A stretch of 64,000 nt of DNA. Source: Dactylorhiza incarnata (Eukaryota; Streptophyta; Magnoliopsida; Asparagales; Orchidaceae). A model generated the notes under the pieces. It was not told the DNA's origin. It ran no database searches and was given only the letters and a program-made list of their open reading frames with translations. The stretch spans positions 2,542,001-2,606,000 of the forward strand of contig JAWHQI010000065.1 of assembly GCA_033032865.1 (NCBI GenBank), given 5' to 3'. A program made the translations under genes and the position numbers. Below, piece by piece: positions 63,901-64,000 of the stretch (its first letter is position 1; the number at the start of each line of letters is the position of its first letter).

Positions 63901-64000
63901 CAGGAGTGCTATTTATGTCCAAGTCCCGTGGATGGACAATTTCAGTAGGCATGTCATTCAGTGGAGCATCCTTGTCAGGAATGCTGTGTGATCCAATATC
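63901..64000 (-). pseudogene. Element G extra ORF, first visible block
   Basis: The sense frame reads DIGSHSIPDKDAPLNDMPTE and IVHPRDLDINSTP up to the first intron-like gap. It continues beyond the window edge. Confidence 0.6.

Larger units (their letters stand above)
51308..64000 (-). mobile_element. Element G: Sirevirus-like copia element, minus strand, partial
   Basis: Only the 3' part is in the window: 3' LTR (51308-52526), polypurine tract, and a long extra ORF (52889-53056 joined to 61936-64000 after removal of nested element H). Pol and gag would lie to the right. Insertion into element F is clear on the left. The predicted target duplication is TAGTT (51303-51307), which cannot be checked within the window. 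Confidence 0.85.

Overview
The window looks like nuclear DNA of an angiosperm with a large, repeat-rich genome. Almost every base I could interpret belongs to LTR retrotransposons of plant type: Ty1/copia elements including several Sirevirus (SIRE/Maximus)-like ones, a Ty3/gypsy chromovirus, a Ty3/gypsy Tat-type element and its non-autonomous relative, and a short 5S rRNA-derived element. I see no host protein gene, no tRNA gene and no complete rRNA gene. The species cannot be named from this sequence.

Layout. (1) 1-1387: minus-strand copia gag debris. (2) 1388-2025 plus 9913-11132: extra ORF of an old plus-strand Sirevirus-like element B, split by complete copia element A (2026-9907, target duplication GATAG). 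The 3' LTR of A is itself split by solo LTR S (8316-9641, TTATT). The LTR of B runs from 11133 to about 12070. (3) 12105-13213: copia pol fragment K. (4) 13216-25908: 5'-truncated chromovirus C1. Its integrase is split by the 5S-derived element J (13954-14801). Its roughly 3.4 kb LTR is split by the non-autonomous Tat-like element D (18417-25207, ACATT), which is filled with tandem repeats. (5) 26572-28106: tail and LTR of a second chromovirus, C2. (6) 28107-44358: minus-strand Sirevirus E, with a second gag (E') on the far side of its 3' LTR; its integrase is split by gag-only element I (35910-40215, GAGTA). (7) 44359-51307: plus-strand Tat element F with gag, protease, RT, two RNase H domains, integrase and a 91-bp tandem array. 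(8) 51308-64000: minus-strand Sirevirus G, running off the right edge, split by complete Sirevirus H (53057-61935).

How the parts relate. D shares the gag zinc-knuckle signature of F and has no pol, so it was probably mobilised by an F-type partner. Its tandem arrays share a core motif with the F array. A, H and I keep LTRs, primer-binding site and polypurine tract, but none is fully coding: A has stops and frameshifts, H has gag stops and a mutated RT active site, and I has only gag. Removing I, J or H restores an unbroken reading frame in the host element, which supports the nesting order.

The most unusual observations are an LTR-like promoter module inside element E ahead of its extra ORF; two in-frame intron-like gaps in the extra ORF of G; perfect or near-perfect splice-donor sequences at the gag-pol junctions of E and H; the related tandem arrays of F and D; dense W-box-type motifs in the chromovirus LTRs; and the inverted/direct arrangement of 5S-derived copies in J. 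All boundaries, repeat periods and counts were read by eye.
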